A stretch of 64,000 bases of DNA from Mycobacterium cookii (GTDB lineage Bacteria; Actinomycetota; Actinomycetes; Mycobacteriales; Mycobacteriaceae). The translations under genes and the position numbers were made by a program. The stretch's first letter is position 1. Each line of letters starts with the position of its first letter. A model generated the notes under the pieces. That model was not told the origin of the DNA. It saw nothing but the letters and a program-made list of their open reading frames with translations, and did no database searches. The DNA is taken from the NCBI RefSeq assembly GCF_010727945.1, contig NZ_AP022569.1, forward strand, positions 4,216,001 to 4,280,000. The letters run 5' to 3'. This document shows positions 9,363-18,148 of the stretch, in pieces.

Positions 9363-10250
9363 ATGCTGGTCGGCATGGCCAGAATCGCGATCGTCGGCGG
9401 CGGCAGCATGGGCGAAGCCCTGCTTTCCGGGCTGCTGCGGGCCGGACGGCAGGTCAAGGACTTGGTGGTCGCCGAGCGGATGCCTGACCGCGCCCGCTAC
9501 CTCGCCGACACCTATTCGGTGCTGGTGACGTCGCTGCCGGATGCGGTGGGCAACGCGACGTTCGTCATCATCGCGGTGAAGCCCTCCGACGTCGGTTCGA
9601 CGGTTGCCGACATCGCCCAGATCGCCTGCGATGCCGCCCACGACAGTCCTGATCAGGTGGTCATCACCGTCGCCGCCGGGGTGACGACGGCCTACCTGGA
9701 GTCGAAGTTGCCGGCCGGCACACCGGTGGTCCGGGTGATGCCCAACGCGCCCGCGTTGGTCGGCGCCGGGATCAGCGCCATGGCCCCAGGCCGCTATGCG
9801 ACGCCAGAGCAACTCAAAGAGGTCGCCGCGCTGTTCGACTCGGTCGGCGCCGTGCTGACGGTGCCCGAGGAGCACCTGGACGCCGTCACGGCGGTATCGG
9901 GCTCAGGCCCGGCGTATTTCTTCCTGATGGTCGAGGCTCTGGTGGATGCCGGCGTGGGTGCAGGGCTAAGTCGCGCGGTCGCCACCGAGCTGGTTTCCCA
10001 GACGATGGCCGGGTCGGCGGCGCTGTTGCTGGACCGCATGGAGCAGGACCGTGGAACGGGTAGCGACGCGGCGCGGGATCTGTCGCTGGATACCACCGCT
10101 GCGCGGCTGCGGGCCGTTGTTACCTCGCCCGGTGGAACTACTGCGGCTGCTTTGCGAGAATTGGAAAAGCGTGGTTTGCGGGCGGCGGTAGACGAGGCGG
10201 TTCGGGCCGCAAAAACCCGCTCTGAGCAGCTAAGAATTACATCAGAGTAA
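9363..10250 (+). CDS. proC: Pyrroline-5-carboxylate reductase
   Basis: Last step of proline synthesis: NAD(P)H-dependent reduction of 1-pyrroline-5-carboxylate. The 295-residue protein has an N-terminal Rossmann motif IAIVGGGSMGEALLSGLL, the VRVMPNAPALVGAG block and the P5CR signature near TVTSPGGTTAAALRELE. The first ATG (9363) is used; a second at 9375 (MARIAIVGG) could serve. The stop lies inside an AT-rich inverted repeat. Confidence 0.95.
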   Translation: MLVGMARIAIVGGGSMGEALLSGLLRAGRQVKDLVVAERMPDRARYLADTYSVLVTSLPDAVGNATFVIIAVKPSDVGSTVADIAQIACDAAHDSPDQVVITVAAGVTTAYLESKLPAGTPVVRVMPNAPALVGAGISAMAPGRYATPEQLKEVAALFDSVGAVLTVPEEHLDAVTAVSGSGPAYFFLMVEALVDAGVGAGLSRAVATELVSQTMAGSAALLLDRMEQDRGTGSDAARDLSLDTTAARLRAVVTSPGGTTAAALRELEKRGLRAAVDEAVRAAKTRSEQLRITSE

Positions 10251-10273
10251 TTTATAGAATTTTATTTAATTAC
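10247..10273. repeat. AT-rich inverted repeat after proC
   Basis: GTAATT (10247-10252) and AATTAC (10268-10273) flank TATAGAATTTTATTT. About 27 bp are almost pure A/T in a GC-rich genome. It could act as a transcription end, a promoter or an Lsr2-type binding site for the small HTH gene downstream. Only the sequence feature is certain. The stretch from here to 10389 also holds a short hairpin, GCACC-TGTC-GGTGC (10325-10338). Confidence 0.45.
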
Positions 10274-10389
10274 CCCCATGCGTCGCAGTAACCCCACTAG
10301 TCCCGCTATTCTCCTTCTTGGTAAGCACCTGTCGGTGCCAGCGGAGGGGAAGCCGCTGGGATTGCAGGAGCCTGACGGATTGGGTTGCG

Positions 10390-10653
10390 ATGACGTCTAT
10401 GAACGGGCCATCGGGACGGGATTCAGCTGGCGGTAAGGCGGGACGAGATTCAGGTTCCGCGGACGGCCAGCAGCCCCGCACGCAGTTCCTGACCGTCGCT
10501 GAAGTGGCAGCACTGATGCGGGTCAGCAAGATGACGGTCTACCGGCTGGTTCACAACGGTGAACTGCCGGCCGTCCGCGTCGGCAGGTCATTCCGCGTGC
10601 ACGCCAAGGCCGTGCACGACATGCTGGAGAGCTCCTACTTCGACGCCGGCTAG
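10390..10653 (+). CDS. Small excisionase/BldC-like helix-turn-helix DNA-binding protein
   Basis: An 87-residue protein with a flexible N-terminus (1-30) and a winged-helix/MerR-like domain (about 31-85): FLTVAEVAALMRVSKMTVYRLVHNG, then ELPAVRVGRSFRVHAKAVHDML. This is the excisionase-type HTH domain, in actinobacteria usually a housekeeping or developmental regulator and not a phage excisionase. The ATG at 10390 (MTSMNGPSGRD) is chosen; a longer frame to 10318 has unrelated composition. It corresponds to Rv0500A. Targets unknown. Confidence 0.85.
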   Translation: MTSMNGPSGRDSAGGKAGRDSGSADGQQPRTQFLTVAEVAALMRVSKMTVYRLVHNGELPAVRVGRSFRVHAKAVHDMLESSYFDAG

Positions 10654-10767
10654 CGTTGCCGCGTCCAGCATCAAGCTGGCGTGACATTGGAACGCGATCG
10701 CCACGCCGGCCTCGCGGTCGCCTCTAGTCGCGTGCACCGGTGAGCCGTATCGGCCTGCCGGTGCACT

Positions 10768-10798
10768 TTGGTGTTCGACGCGTTGTCCCGGGTAGAGT
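10768..10798 (+). promoter_or_regulatory. Possible promoter of the bS22 gene
   Basis: TTGGTG (10768-10773) and TAGAGT (10793-10798) are separated by 19 bp, 120 bp before the bS22 ATG, inside the 265-bp gap 10654-10918. The match to SigA-type elements is weak. I see no other gene in the gap. Confidence 0.3.
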
Positions 10799-10918
10799 GT
10801 CCGGGTTATTGCATGTAGCCCGGCCATGGCGGACTCGGGCCGGCCACCGCTCGACGACGATGCGGGACGCGCAGCGTCTCGAAGAGGAGTCGGGCAATCC
10901 AATACAGATAGCGGAGTT

Positions 10919-11020
10919 ATGGGTTCAGTAATCAAGAAGCGGCGTAAGCGGATGTCGAAGAAGAAGCACCGTAAGCTGCTTCGCCGCACACGGGTGCAGC
11001 GTAGAAAACTCGGTAAGTAA
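10919..11020 (+). CDS. Small ribosomal protein bS22 (AURKAIP1/COX24 domain)
   Basis: The 33-residue product ([20 protein letters not shown]...) is extremely basic. It matches the tiny protein seen in structures of the M. smegmatis 30S subunit and named bS22 there, and the Rv0500B position in M. tuberculosis. It binds rRNA in the small subunit and resembles the mitochondrial AURKAIP1 C-terminal domain. The ATG at 10919 is the only sensible start; GGAG ends only 2 nt before it, so initiation may not use a classical Shine-Dalgarno site. Many gene callers miss it. Confidence 0.92.
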
Positions 11021-11052
11021 CCTCGCACCGCTGCCGCCGCTAGGCTAGCCAG

Positions 11053-12153
11053 GTGGAGTCGTCGGGCGGTCAATCAGGCAACGGACCTGACACCGTTCAC
11101 TATCCGAAAGTCGTGCTGGTCACCGGTGCGTGCCGGTTTCTCGGCGGCTATCTCACGGCGCGACTGGCGCAGAACCCGATGATCAACCGGGTCATCGCGG
11201 TCGACGCCGTCGCACCCAGCAAGGACATGCTGCGGCGGATGGGCCGCGCCGAGTTCGTCCGCGCCGACATCCGCAACCCCTTTGTCGCCAAGGTGATTCG
11301 AAACGGCGACGTCGACACGGTGGTGCACGCCGCGGCGGCGTCGTTCGCGCCGCGGTCCGGTGGCGGGGCGGCGTTGAAGGAAATCAACGTGCTCGGTGCG
11401 ATGCAACTGTTCGCTGCCTGCCAGAAGGCGCCGTCGGTCAAACGTGTCGTGCTGAAGTCCACGTCGGAGGTCTACGGGTCAAGCGCGCATGACCCGGTGA
11501 TGTTCACCGAGGACAGCAGCAGCCGTCGTCCATTCCGGGAGGGCTTTCCCAAGGACAGCCTGGACATCGAGGGTTACACCCGCGGGCTGGGTCGGCGTCG
11601 GCCCGACATCGCGGTGACGATTCTCCGGCTGGCCAACATGATCGGTCCGGCGATGGAAACCACACTGTCGCGATATCTGGCCGGGCCGCTGGTGCCGACG
11701 GTGCTCGGTCGCGATGCCCGGCTGCAGCTGTTGCACGAGCAGGATGCGCTCGGCGCGCTGGAACGCGCCGTGATGGCGGGCAGGGCAGGCACTTTCAACA
11801 TCGGCGGCAGCGGGGTCATGATGCTGTCGCAGGCGATTCGACGGGCCGGGCGCGTCTCGCTGCCGGTGCCGGGATTCAGTCTGTGGGCGTTGGATTCACT
11901 ACGCAAAGCCAATCGCTACGTCGAGGTCAATCGCGAGCAACTCGACTATTTGAGCTACGGCCGGGTGATGGACACGACCCGCATGCGTCAGGAGCTCGAA
12001 TACCATCCCAAGTGGACCACTGCGGAGGCTTTCGACGATTACGTACGCGGCAGAGGTTTGACTCCCATTATCGATCCAGAATGGGTACGCTCCATTGAAG
12101 GTCGAGCCGTAGCCGCAGCGCAGCGCTTTGGCGGACGAATCAAAATCAACTGA
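11053..12153 (+). CDS. galE2: NAD-dependent epimerase/dehydratase (GalE2/Rv0501 type)
   Basis: Extended short-chain dehydrogenase fold, 366 residues. The N-terminal Rossmann segment is VVLVTGACRFLGGYL, a variant of TGxxGxxG, followed by the DIRNPF and VVHAAAAS blocks. The usual YxxxK is not obvious: the equivalent region reads LKSTSEVYGSS and then DIEGYTRGLGRR, so the catalytic Tyr/Lys pair may be altered. The sugar substrate is unverified; the gene name follows M. tuberculosis galE2. GTG start. Confidence 0.85.
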   Translation: MESSGGQSGNGPDTVHYPKVVLVTGACRFLGGYLTARLAQNPMINRVIAVDAVAPSKDMLRRMGRAEFVRADIRNPFVAKVIRNGDVDTVVHAAAASFAPRSGGGAALKEINVLGAMQLFAACQKAPSVKRVVLKSTSEVYGSSAHDPVMFTEDSSSRRPFREGFPKDSLDIEGYTRGLGRRRPDIAVTILRLANMIGPAMETTLSRYLAGPLVPTVLGRDARLQLLHEQDALGALERAVMAGRAGTFNIGGSGVMMLSQAIRRAGRVSLPVPGFSLWALDSLRKANRYVEVNREQLDYLSYGRVMDTTRMRQELEYHPKWTTAEAFDDYVRGRGLTPIIDPEWVRSIEGRAVAAAQRFGGRIKIN

Positions 12154-12174
12154 TGGTGGGGCGAGGTTAGTTTC

Positions 12175-13230
12175 GTGGCGGGCGACTCAAAGGCGAAAGT
12201 CATTCCGCTGCACGGGAATACAGGTCGTGCAGCGGCGCAACGACGTGCTGGCCGCGCGCAGGCTTCCCGGCAACATCCGTCACTGCTCTCCGAACCCGAC
12301 ACCCACGCGTCGGCAGACGAGATCGCCGCGGTTGTCCGTGAAATCGATCTGCACCGTCGCGGCGCGTCCGACGTCGAGCAGACTCCCAACGAGCTTGCGC
12401 AAAAGGTCAGCGCGGTCGCTGACTTTCTGCGGCATCGGTTCACCGGCGACTACCGCGTCGACGAGTTCGGGTTCGATCCGCATTTCAACGACGCGTTTGT
12501 GCGGCCGTTGCTGCGGTTCTTTTTCAAGTCCTGGTTCCGGGTCGAGGTCAGCGGCATCGAGCACCTTCCCGACACCGGCGCGGCGCTGGTGGTGGCCAAC
12601 CACGCCGGCGTGTTGCCGTTCGACGGGCTGATGGCCTCGGTGGCCGTGCACGACGAGCATCCCGCGCACCGGGATCTGCGGCTGCTGGCCGCCGATATGG
12701 TGTTCGACCTGCCGATGGTCGGCGCCGCTGCCCGCAAGGCCGGCCACACCATGGCCTGCACCGCCGACGCCCATCGCCTGCTGGCCGCCGGCGAGCTGAC
12801 CGCGGTGTTCCCCGAGGGCTACAAGGGCCTCGGCAAGCGCTTCAAGGACCGCTACAAGCTGCAGCGGTTCGGCCGCGGCGGCTTCGTCGCGGCGGCGCTG
12901 CGCACCAAGGCTCCGATCATCCCGTGCTCGATCGTCGGGTCCGAGGAGATCTACCCGATGCTGACCGACGTCAGGTTGTTGGCCCGGTTGTTCGGTCTGC
13001 CGTATTTCCCGATCACGCCGCTGTTCCCGCTGGCCGGGCCCGCCGGGCTGGTGCCGCTGCCGTCGAAGTGGCATATCGCGTTCGGTGAGCCGATCGACAC
13101 CGCGCACTACGAGCACGCCGACGCCGAAGATCCGATGGTCACCTTCGAGTTGACCGATCAGGTGCGCGAGACGATCCAGCAGACGCTCTATCAGCTGCTG
13201 GCCGGGCGCCGAAACATGTTCTTCGGCTAG
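12175..13230 (+). CDS. PlsC-like phospholipid/glycerolipid acyltransferase (Rv0502 type)
   Basis: A 351-residue acyltransferase of the 1-acyl-glycerol-3-phosphate family. Motif I is VVANHAGVLPFDG, motif III region VFPEGYKGLGK, and motif IV PIIPCSIVGSEEIYP. These mark acyl-CoA- or acyl-ACP-dependent transfer to a glycerol or lipid acceptor at the membrane. The His-to-Asp spacing in motif I is six residues, not the classical four, as in related mycobacterial proteins. The first ~70 residues are hydrophilic. Starts at GTG, 21 bp after the epimerase gene. Confidence 0.83.
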   Translation: MAGDSKAKVIPLHGNTGRAAAQRRAGRAQASRQHPSLLSEPDTHASADEIAAVVREIDLHRRGASDVEQTPNELAQKVSAVADFLRHRFTGDYRVDEFGFDPHFNDAFVRPLLRFFFKSWFRVEVSGIEHLPDTGAALVVANHAGVLPFDGLMASVAVHDEHPAHRDLRLLAADMVFDLPMVGAAARKAGHTMACTADAHRLLAAGELTAVFPEGYKGLGKRFKDRYKLQRFGRGGFVAAALRTKAPIIPCSIVGSEEIYPMLTDVRLLARLFGLPYFPITPLFPLAGPAGLVPLPSKWHIAFGEPIDTAHYEHADAEDPMVTFELTDQVRETIQQTLYQLLAGRRNMFFG

Positions 13231-13240
13231 AACCCCCGAG

Positions 13241-14110
13241 CTAAGCGGGCTTGACCAGGGTGAACTGCGCCACGTCGCAGGCGCCCTCGCGGAACAACTC
13301 GGCGCATCCAGTCAGGTACTTCATGTAGCGCTCGTAGACCTCTTCGGACTGGATCTTGATCGCCTCGTCCTTGCGGGACTCCAGCGCCGCAGCCCAGAAG
13401 TCCAGGGTCCGCGCGTAGTGCTGTCGCAGCGGCTGGACGCGGGTGAGCTCGAAGCCAGCCTTAGTGGCGTGATCCTCGACGATGGCGACGGTCGGCAGGC
13501 GGCCGCCGGGGAAGATCTCTTGCATCATGAACAGGGCGAACCGCGCTCTGGTCATGGTCATCTTGATGCCGCGGTCTGCCAATTCCTGGTCGGTCGGGAC
13601 GACGATGGTGTGCAACATCATGGTGCCGCCGGCGGGCAGCGCATCCCAGGCCATCTTGAAGAAGTCGTCGTAGCGTTCGAAACCGAAGTGCTCGAAGGCA
13701 CCGATCGAGACGATCCGGTCGACCGGCTCGTGGAACTGCTCCCAGCCGTTCAGCAGTACCCTCCGCGAGCGCGGGGTGTCCAGTTCGTCGAACGACTTCT
13801 GCACGTGCTCGGCCTGGTTCTTGGACAGCGTCAGGCCGATCACGTTGACGTCGTACTTCTCGATCGCGCGGCGCAGGGTGGCCCCCCAGCCGCAACCCAC
13901 GTCGAGCAGGGTCATGCCCGGCTCCAGACCGAGCTTGCCCAGCGACAGGTCGACCTTGGCCAGCTGGGCTTCTTCCAGCGTCATGTCGTCGCGTTCGAAG
14001 TAGGCGCAGCTGTAGGTCTGGCTCGGGTCTAAAAAGAGCTGGTAGAACTCGTCGGACAGGTCGTAATGCGACTGGACGTCGTCAAAATGCGGCGTCAATT
14101 CGGTGCTCAT
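13241..14110 (-). CDS. Mycolic acid cyclopropane synthase family methyltransferase, PcaA/MmaA-like
   Basis: S-adenosylmethionine-dependent enzyme that modifies double bonds of meromycolates. The 289-residue product starts MSTELTPHFDDVQSHYDLSD, very close to the PcaA start. It has the SAM motif LLDVGCGWGAT, the SHYDLSD and EHFGFERYD blocks and the family ending FTLVKPA. The short stretch SIGAFEHFGFERYD lacks the insertion I recall in CmaA2 (HFADGAGDAGF...), so despite lying at the cmaA2 position it is closer to PcaA/MmaA. An upstream ATG at 14146 is possible but less likely. cis/trans specificity cannot be read from sequence alone. Confidence 0.88.
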   Translation of the reverse strand: MSTELTPHFDDVQSHYDLSDEFYQLFLDPSQTYSCAYFERDDMTLEEAQLAKVDLSLGKLGLEPGMTLLDVGCGWGATLRRAIEKYDVNVIGLTLSKNQAEHVQKSFDELDTPRSRRVLLNGWEQFHEPVDRIVSIGAFEHFGFERYDDFFKMAWDALPAGGTMMLHTIVVPTDQELADRGIKMTMTRARFALFMMQEIFPGGRLPTVAIVEDHATKAGFELTRVQPLRQHYARTLDFWAAALESRKDEAIKIQSEEVYERYMKYLTGCAELFREGACDVAQFTLVKPA

Positions 14111-14145
14111 CGGATTGGGGTCCCCCTGATTCGTCCGCGCTGACA

Positions 14146-14658
14146 TTATGCCCCGCTTCGGATCGAAGCAATTGCCGCGATGGTGGCTTCGGCATTCGCG
14201 TCTGGACTTGTGGATTCGCCGAGCATCGTGACGATGCTGGTGATCACCGGCTTTCCGTCGGCGTCTGTGACTTCGCTGCGGATCTCCGCGATTACGGTGC
14301 TGTGCGACTCGATGACCGAATCGAGATAGGTGTCGAAATACAGCTTGTCGCCGACCACCATCGGGCGGTGGTAGATGAACTTCTGATCCCGGTGCAGCAC
14401 GCGGGCCAGGTTGATCGGGATGTCGAACTTGGTGAAGACGTCGGCCTGAACGCGACGTCCGGCCACGGCGAGAAACGTCAGCGGGGCCACCGTGCCGTAG
14501 TAGCCCTGCTCAGCAGCGGCTTCCTCGGAATGATGCGACGAGTGGTCGTCTTTGATGGCGCTGGCGAACTCGCGGACCTTTTCGCGGCCGACCTCGAAGT
14601 AGTCCGGGTACCGGTAGTGCGTTCCGATAAGGCCCTCGGCGCCTACGGGAACTGACAT
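14146..14658 (-). CDS. HadA/HadC-like (R)-hydratase domain protein (UPF0336, Rv0504c type)
   Basis: The 170-residue protein has a MaoC-like N-terminal hotdog fold of the kind in the HadA and HadC subunits of the mycolate FAS-II dehydratase. Conserved segments are [22 protein letters not shown], the VAPLTFL loop and [18 protein letters not shown]. HadA/HadC-type proteins pair with a catalytic HadB-type partner; none is adjacent. Next to a mycolate-modifying enzyme, a role in acyl chain metabolism is plausible. Corresponds to Rv0504c. Confidence 0.85.
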   Translation of the reverse strand: MSVPVGAEGLIGTHYRYPDYFEVGREKVREFASAIKDDHSSHHSEEAAAEQGYYGTVAPLTFLAVAGRRVQADVFTKFDIPINLARVLHRDQKFIYHRPMVVGDKLYFDTYLDSVIESHSTVIAEIRSEVTDADGKPVITSIVTMLGESTSPDANAEATIAAIASIRSGA

Positions 14659-14703
14659 TGCGCTGATCTCCGCTCTGGAATGGGTGCTCAGCGGCGCAGC
14701 TTA

Positions 14704-15627
14704 TCAGCGAGATTGCCGCCGAGATGCCACCGCGGCTAACGCACCCCCTGCCGCGCCGAGCGCCAGAGCTGACGGTACGCCAATCCGCGCGGCCTTGCGG
14801 GCGGTGCGAAAATCGCGGATTTCCCAGCCACGCTTGCGGGCGTAATCCCGCAGAGCGGCGTCGGGGTTGATCGCCACTGCGGTGCCGACCAGAGACAGCA
14901 GCGGCACGTCGTTGTAGCTGTCGGAGTAGGCGGTGCAGCGCTTCAGGTTGAGGCCCTCGCGGATGGCCAGTGAGCGCACCGCATGCGCTTTGCCGGGGCC
15001 ATGCAGGATGTCGCCGACCAGCCGGCCGGTGAAAATGCCGTCGACCGATTCGGCGACGGTGCCCAGTGCGCCGGTGAGTCCGAGGCGGCGGGCGATGGTG
15101 ATCGCGAGTTCGTACGGCGTGGCCGTGACTAGCCACACCTGTTGGCCGGCGTCGAGGTGCATCTGGGCCAGATCGCGGGTGCCCTCCCAGATCTTCTCGG
15201 CGATGATCTCGTCATAGACCTCTTCGCCCAGCCGCATCAGCTCTTCGGTGGGCCGACCCTCGATGAATGCCAGCGCCTTGCGGCGGCCAGCCGCGACGTC
15301 GTTGCTGTTCTCCTTGCCCAGCACCTGGAACTTGGCCTGCGCGTAGACGAATCCGAGCACGTCGCGATAGGTGAAGTACTTGCGGGCGGCCAGGCCACGG
15401 CCGAAGTGCACCAGCGACGAGCCCTGCACCAAGGTGTTGTCCACGTCGAAGAACGCCGCCGCGGTGAGGTCGACGGGTGGCTGCTCGGGTCCGGACTCGG
15501 TGTGCGCGTCGACCAGCGCGCGTTCGGCGCTGGCGTTGGCGGCCAACGTCTCGAACTGCAGGTCAGCAGGGTCAGGTGCTGCGCCGGGGTCGGGTTCGAC
15601 GGCGTCCGGGCCGTCGGGGGAGCTCAC
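14704..15627 (-). CDS. serB1: HAD-superfamily phosphatase, SerB1 type
   Basis: The 307-residue protein has the HAD signature [13 protein letters not shown] (DxDxT), cap region, motif [10 protein letters not shown] and motif [19 protein letters not shown]. It is annotated in mycobacteria as phosphoserine phosphatase SerB1; the actual substrate may differ because the SerB2 paralogue usually covers serine synthesis. The C-terminus is Arg/Ala rich with a weak hydrophobic stretch ([19 protein letters not shown]), a possible membrane anchor. GTG start. It marks the left border of the type VII insertion. Confidence 0.85.
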   Translation of the reverse strand: MSSPDGPDAVEPDPGAAPDPADLQFETLAANASAERALVDAHTESGPEQPPVDLTAAAFFDVDNTLVQGSSLVHFGRGLAARKYFTYRDVLGFVYAQAKFQVLGKENSNDVAAGRRKALAFIEGRPTEELMRLGEEVYDEIIAEKIWEGTRDLAQMHLDAGQQVWLVTATPYELAITIARRLGLTGALGTVAESVDGIFTGRLVGDILHGPGKAHAVRSLAIREGLNLKRCTAYSDSYNDVPLLSLVGTAVAINPDAALRDYARKRGWEIRDFRTARKAARIGVPSALALGAAGGALAAVASRRQSR

Positions 15628-15685
15628 GCGTCAACATTATCCGGCCGCGGGGCGTTCGGGTGGTCGGCGGAGCGGGGCCACTGGC

Positions 15686-15949
15686 CTAAACCGGAGTCCC
15701 TCGGTTGCTTCCCGGCTTCTGGATGAGCAAGTCGTCTTGCTCGTGGCGACGGCAAGACTCGATAAATGCAATCGCCGCATCACGGTCAGTTGAGAACGCG
15801 TCAAATTGTTCAGGGGTGATTTCGTAATACTCTTCGTAATCGACGATGCCGTTGCTTACGGGTATCGAGGCGTAGTTGCGGCCTGACGTCGTCTCGACAC
15901 CGAGGGAGTATCTATCCTCCCTCGAAAAGTACGTATCCTCGAATTTCAC
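15686..15949 (-). CDS. Putative immunity protein for the CpnT-like toxin
   Basis: An acidic 87-residue protein (MKFEDTYFSREDRYSLGVET...) without signal peptide. Its ATG overlaps the last codons of the toxin-like gene (ATGA, 15946-15949), so it is translated together with it. That position and size fit an immunity protein that neutralises the toxin C-terminus before export; in the M. tuberculosis cpnT locus the same slot is held by the unrelated, larger IFT. I recall similar small proteins next to other actinobacterial toxin-like genes but cannot name a family. Function is inferred only from context. Confidence 0.6.
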   Translation of the reverse strand: MKFEDTYFSREDRYSLGVETTSGRNYASIPVSNGIVDYEEYYEITPEQFDAFSTDRDAAIAFIESCRRHEQDDLLIQKPGSNRGTPV

Positions 15950-18144
15950 CGCCGGCCCTCTTCTGCAGGGAATACGTTGGTAGCGCGATAATCCGGTTCG
16001 GGTATTTTCCCGCCGTCGACGACCGCTTCCGATGCGCCGTTGGGCAACTTACCACCTGGAATCCATTGCTCATTCGCACCTGCTTCGTTGCCGGATGGCA
16101 CCCGCAGATTGAATTGATCTGGATGGTCTATATCGATTCTCACGATGTTGTTCGAGTCGAGAAAGCCCTCCGCCAGGCCCAATGCTTCCTCCACGGCGCG
16201 CGGATCTCCGTGGGTCGCACTAATCAACGCGTCTGCTTCGCTCCTCGGCATCACAAACGAAGTTCCATCCTGTTGGGCGATTCCATACTTCGCCAGGTTG
16301 CTTTCAGGCATGAACCGAGTCACGCCTTCATGGAACTTGTCGAGATGGTGCTCGATGTACTCGGGGGAGAGGTATTCGCTTGGATGGGGACGACTGCCCT
16401 TCGGCATCGCGAGGATCTCATCGCGCTTCTCCTCGGACAGGCCTGGTACGGCCGCGTCATCGCTTCCGTGCTCTTGAATGATGCTGTCGGCGTGACGGGA
16501 TGGCGTCTCAGGTAGACGCCCGGCAGGAGGAGTCGCTGGCGGGGCGGTGACTCCGGCGTGTGCGGTCGGGGACGACGGCGGCCCGATCGTTCCTCCCTGT
16601 GGCGCCGATGTCGGCGCACTGGGATGTCCCGGCTCGACGGGCTTGGAAGCTGTTGTTCCGGGCGGCTTTTGGCCGACCGCGTTCTTCGAATCGGTGAGTC
16701 CGTACGGCGGCATCGGCTTTTTGGGCTCCGGTGCGGGAGCCGGCTGTCCGCCTCTGGGCGGTTCGCTGCGCTGGACCGGGTTATGTTGGGGCGGCGCCGC
16801 TTCGCCGAGCGGCGCGAACGGATGAAAGTCCTCGGACCGCTCGGCGGTTTCTGCAGCGAGCCGCCCGAGCTTGGGCAGTTTCGACAGGACACCGCCTGGG
16901 AGCAGCAACGTCGCGACGTCGAAGACGGATTCGCCCGCGGCCTGGAAGGGGTTGGTATTCCACTCATCCCAGTGCAGTGTGTCCTTGCCGACTTCCTTCC
17001 ATGAGTCTGCGAGCTTCTGCTCACCGTCCAAGCCGGTCAGTGACTCCGCTTTGTCGACCGCACCAGCGACTGAGCGCCAGAAGCCGTTTGGGTCGAGTAC
17101 GGCTCGTGCCGGGTTGAAGGTCCAGAAGCTTTCGACCAAGCCTTCGACTTCAGTGAACATCCCCTTGAATATCTGGCCGGCGTGATCCAACGCTCGGCCG
17201 ACATCGGTGTCGTGTAGGAAGTGGTCCCACTCCTTTTCGGCGTAGCGGGCCATTGTCGACACAATCGTGGTCGCCTCGTGGAGGGGTCTGGCGATCTCCT
17301 GACGCAATGCGTCGACCTCGGCGGTGAACTGATCGACGATGATGCGAATGTCGTTGGCGATTTTCCTGATTTCGTCTTCGTCGTCGTCGGTCAGGAACTC
17401 CCAGACTTCTTTGATCCCGGTGAGCGGATTGCAGATGCGCGACAACAGATCGAGGATCGCCGCGTGGACGGTGTCGATCTTGGTCGCCAGTGACGTGAGC
17501 TGAGTCGCGATCGTGGCGCACTGCTGCAGGATTCCGGCGGCGCTGCGGTTGGCAGCGGAGAATGCCTCGGCAATCGCCGGGCCTTCGGGAATCTGCTGGG
17601 CGCCGATGCTGCCTATCGGGCCGACGGACCCGACTATCTCGCCAACTTCGAATTGTGTTCCGGCGCTTGTCCATGCGGCCGCAGCGCTTCGTAGCTTGGC
17701 CGAGTCGCCATTCGGCCAGATCATCCCGATGTATTTCGATACCCAGCCCCAGCCTGCCGGTGCGGCCACGCCGTTGCCGACCGCTGACGGCGCGGAGCCG
17801 GCCGAGATCGATCCGGTTGGAGGTGGCGCGGGAAGGGGTTGGGCGTGTCCTGAGATGTTCGACCTCGCTTCGGCCGTCGAATAGTTGTGTGCCGAAACCC
17901 GCACCCCGTCGCCCAAGCGGCACAATCCATTACGGGTGGTGGCCATCGCCTCCAGCAGCTTGGACGCCGACGCGTTGTAGGTGCGGCCGAACGCTGCCCC
18001 AGCTGGGTCGTTGCCGGCCATCCCGTTGCATCCGGCGAGCGCCGTGGTCAGCGTCGAGATGACCGATGCCAGTCCATCGCCCGCCGAGATGACGGCGACG
18101 CCGGCACCGTCGAGCGCCTCGGGGTCTACCGCGAGCGGTGCCAT
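15946..18144 (-). CDS. CpnT-like polymorphic toxin with non-TNT C-terminal module
   Basis: A 732-residue protein. Residues 1-447 (MAPLAVDPEALDGAGV..., NPLTGIKEVWEFLTDDDEDE, HWDEWNTNPFQA, FDVATLLLPGG) closely resemble the N-terminal domain of M. tuberculosis CpnT, which needs EsxE/EsxF and is linked to outer-membrane channel activity and export. Residues 448-568 are a Pro-rich linker. Residues 569-732 (DNA 15946-16440) form a compact module with KYGIAQQDGTSFVMP and SGNEAGANEQWIPGGKLP, not the TNT NAD+ glycohydrolase I remember. It starts 4 bp after the EsxE-like gene. A toxin role is inferred; the activity is unknown. Confidence 0.82.
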   Translation of the reverse strand: MAPLAVDPEALDGAGVAVISAGDGLASVISTLTTALAGCNGMAGNDPAGAAFGRTYNASASKLLEAMATTRNGLCRLGDGVRVSAHNYSTAEARSNISGHAQPLPAPPPTGSISAGSAPSAVGNGVAAPAGWGWVSKYIGMIWPNGDSAKLRSAAAAWTSAGTQFEVGEIVGSVGPIGSIGAQQIPEGPAIAEAFSAANRSAAGILQQCATIATQLTSLATKIDTVHAAILDLLSRICNPLTGIKEVWEFLTDDDEDEIRKIANDIRIIVDQFTAEVDALRQEIARPLHEATTIVSTMARYAEKEWDHFLHDTDVGRALDHAGQIFKGMFTEVEGLVESFWTFNPARAVLDPNGFWRSVAGAVDKAESLTGLDGEQKLADSWKEVGKDTLHWDEWNTNPFQAAGESVFDVATLLLPGGVLSKLPKLGRLAAETAERSEDFHPFAPLGEAAPPQHNPVQRSEPPRGGQPAPAPEPKKPMPPYGLTDSKNAVGQKPPGTTASKPVEPGHPSAPTSAPQGGTIGPPSSPTAHAGVTAPPATPPAGRLPETPSRHADSIIQEHGSDDAAVPGLSEEKRDEILAMPKGSRPHPSEYLSPEYIEHHLDKFHEGVTRFMPESNLAKYGIAQQDGTSFVMPRSEADALISATHGDPRAVEEALGLAEGFLDSNNIVRIDIDHPDQFNLRVPSGNEAGANEQWIPGGKLPNGASEAVVDGGKIPEPDYRATNVFPAEEGRR

Positions 18145-18148
18145 TAAC

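Noticed and set aside
10390..10653. Prophage or integrative element because of the excisionase-type HTH domain.
   Set aside because: The gene is in conserved synteny beside proC and bS22 with no integrase or attachment repeats; it is a housekeeping DNA-binding protein.
10768..10798. A strong SigA promoter for bS22.
   Set aside because: The -35 match is poor and the spacer is 19 bp; kept only as a low-confidence feature.
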